DNA of 64,000 bases from Qipengyuania huizhouensis. GTDB taxonomy: Bacteria; Pseudomonadota; Alphaproteobacteria; Sphingomonadales; Sphingomonadaceae. The position numbers were made by a program, and so were the translations under genes. Below, one piece after another: positions 62,705 through 64,000 of this stretch. Positions within the stretch are counted from its first letter, which is position 1. Each line of letters opens with the position of its first letter. The notes beneath the pieces are model-generated. The model was given only the letters and a program-made list of their open reading frames with translations. It searched no databases and was not told the DNA's origin. The stretch covers positions 186,001 through 250,000 of the forward strand of contig NZ_JAIGNT010000001.1 of assembly GCF_019711635.1 (NCBI RefSeq), given 5' to 3'.

Positions 62705-63673
62705 ATGGATCTCGTAACCGTCGACATCGGAGGCACCCACGCCCGGTTTGCGATCGCAACAATCCAGGCAGATGGCACAATCGATCTGGGGGAACCGGAA
62801 ACGCTCCACACCGACGACCATGCAAGTTTCCAGACGGCCTGGGAAGATTTCCGTGGACGCAATGGTGGCAGCCTGCCACCGCGCGTGGCGATGGCTATTG
62901 CCGGACCCGTGGGCGGCGAAGTCATTCGGTTTACGAACAATCCGTGGATTATCCGGCCTGCATTGGTGAAGCAGAAGCTCGGCGTCGAAGCCCAAACCAT
63001 AGTCAATGATTTTGAAGCAGTTGCACACGCCGTTGCGCGAGCCCCGGAAGACCAGTTTATCCATCTGACCGGCCCCGACCAGCCCCTCACCGAAGATGGA
63101 ACCATAAGCGTACTTGGCCCTGGAACCGGACTGGGCGTTGCCCATCTCTGGCGCAGCGGCAATGATTATCGCGTACAGGCAACCGAGGGCGGTCATATCG
63201 ATTTCGCCCCGCTCGATAGCATCGAAGACGCTATCCTTGCTCGCCTGCGCAAGCGCCATAACCGGGTCTCGATCGAACGGGTCGTTTCCGGCCCCGCCAT
63301 CGTGGACATATATCAAACGCTTGCTGCGATGGAGAATCGCAAGACCCGCGACGAAGACGATATCGCCATCTGGACACGCGCCATGCAGGACGAAGAGAGC
63401 CTGGCCGCCGCGGCACTCGATCGCTTTTGTCTGTCATTGGGAAGCGTGGCCGGAGATATCGCGCTGGTCCAAGGTGGCTTTGGCGGCGTGGTGATCGCGG
63501 GCGGTCTGGGTTACCGGCTCCGGAACCAATTGCCCAAATCGGGCTTCGCGCAGCGCTTCCGCGCCAAGGGTCGTTTCGCCGAATTGATGGCAACTATCCC
63601 GGTAAAGCTGATTACTCATCCACAGCCAGGCCTTTTCGGCGCTGCTGCTGCTTTCGCGAGAGAACACGCATGA
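62705..63673 (+). CDS. glk: Glucokinase
   Basis: A 322-aa ROK-independent bacterial glucokinase phosphorylating glucose with ATP. The nucleotide-binding motif is [15 protein letters not shown]; other parts are [31 protein letters not shown] and [10 protein letters not shown]. It supplies glucose 6-phosphate to zwf in the same operon. The ATG at 62705 gives the usual N-terminus. Its stop overlaps the eda start (ATGA). Confidence 0.94.
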   Translation: MDLVTVDIGGTHARFAIATIQADGTIDLGEPETLHTDDHASFQTAWEDFRGRNGGSLPPRVAMAIAGPVGGEVIRFTNNPWIIRPALVKQKLGVEAQTIVNDFEAVAHAVARAPEDQFIHLTGPDQPLTEDGTISVLGPGTGLGVAHLWRSGNDYRVQATEGGHIDFAPLDSIEDAILARLRKRHNRVSIERVVSGPAIVDIYQTLAAMENRKTRDEDDIAIWTRAMQDEESLAAAALDRFCLSLGSVAGDIALVQGGFGGVVIAGGLGYRLRNQLPKSGFAQRFRAKGRFAELMATIPVKLITHPQPGLFGAAAAFAREHA

Positions 63674-64000
63674 ACAGTATCGCCAGCATCATGAAGACCG
63701 CTCCCGTGATCCCGGTCATCGTTGTAGACCATGTGGAGCATGCAGTTCCTCTAGCCCGGGCACTGGTGGCCGGGGGCTTACGCGTTCTGGAAGTCACACT
63801 GCGCACGCCTGCCGCACTCGAGGCGATCCGGGCCATGAAGGAAGTCGAAGGGGCCATCGTGGGTGCCGGTACGGTGACCAACGAAAATGAATTGGCCGAT
63901 GCTATCGAAGCGGGGAGCGAGTTTATCGTATCGCCGGGCTTGACCGAACCTCTCGGTAAGGCAGCTATCCGCGCGAATATTCCCTTCCTCCCCGGTATTG
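63670..64000 (+). CDS. eda: KDPG aldolase, N-terminal part
   Basis: The frame starts at ATG 63670 and runs off the right edge after about 110 codons. The sequence is that of 2-keto-3-deoxy-6-phosphogluconate aldolase: [34 protein letters not shown] with the catalytic Glu, IVGAGTVTN and [11 protein letters not shown]. It cleaves KDPG to pyruvate and glyceraldehyde 3-phosphate. The Schiff-base Lys lies beyond the window. It completes the Entner-Doudoroff operon. Confidence 0.95.
   Translation, partial: MNSIASIMKTAPVIPVIVVDHVEHAVPLARALVAGGLRVLEVTLRTPAALEAIRAMKEVEGAIVGAGTVTNENELADAIEAGSEFIVSPGLTEPLGKAAIRANIPFLPGI

Overview
The window comes from a high-GC alphaproteobacterium, most probably a sphingomonad of the Erythrobacter/Altererythrobacter type. 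This is inferred from gene content and protein style: a complete Entner-Doudoroff cluster zwf-edd-glk-eda, a serC-serA-hisZ cluster with purA nearby, a large TonB-dependent receptor, a CHASE2-EAL signalling protein, and the GTTCGCCCTGAGCCTGTCGAAG-like intergenic inverted repeat seen in sphingomonads. No database search was possible.

Positions 1 to about 29,800 are the right-hand part of an integrated HK97-type tailed prophage, whose left end (integrase, repressor, attL) lies outside the window. Its plus-strand genes are tightly packed with ATGA/TGATG overlaps. First come early genes: a DNA methyltransferase, a stand-alone DnaA domain IV protein and an SF3 primase-helicase. The packaging and head genes follow: HNH, small and large terminase, portal, protease, a major capsid protein with an odd signal-peptide-like N-terminus, connectors and head closure. 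The tail genes are a tube protein, a tail assembly chaperone with a predicted -1 frameshift, tape measure, distal tail and hub proteins, a DUF6950/NlpC-like protein, a J-like tip protein and an SGNH-type tail protein. The lysis cassette has several small membrane proteins, a GH24 endolysin and a nested Rz/Rz1 spanin pair. Cargo genes interrupt the layout on the minus strand: a 153-aa protein, a three-TM coiled-coil protein, a lipoprotein and a 56-aa protein. At the far right end is a convergent pair, a Gp37/Gp68-type three-cysteine protein and its TcmP partner. The prophage ends in a 3' fragment of tRNA-Val(CAC), interpreted as attR.

From 29.85 to 42.1 kb the host carries purA, trhO, a GST, hisZ, serA, serC (with a structured leader), a GT4 glycosyltransferase, a small membrane protein, rarA, an RNase-H-fold-like protein and glutaminase. 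A tRNA-Thr(UGU) follows.

From 42.3 to 64 kb come a BCCT transporter, csaA, an MFS transporter, a TetR regulator divergent from a TonB receptor, a sulfotransferase, serS-surE-K+ channel, a DUF1761 protein, rimO, the CHASE2/EAL protein, a 13-codon micro-ORF ending in a strong terminator, a transglutaminase-like protein, and the zwf-edd-glk-eda operon, which runs off the right edge.

The least understood parts are the Gp37-TcmP pair next to the attachment site, the other minus-strand cargo genes, the signal-peptide-like start of the capsid protein, and the micro-ORF at 58,396.
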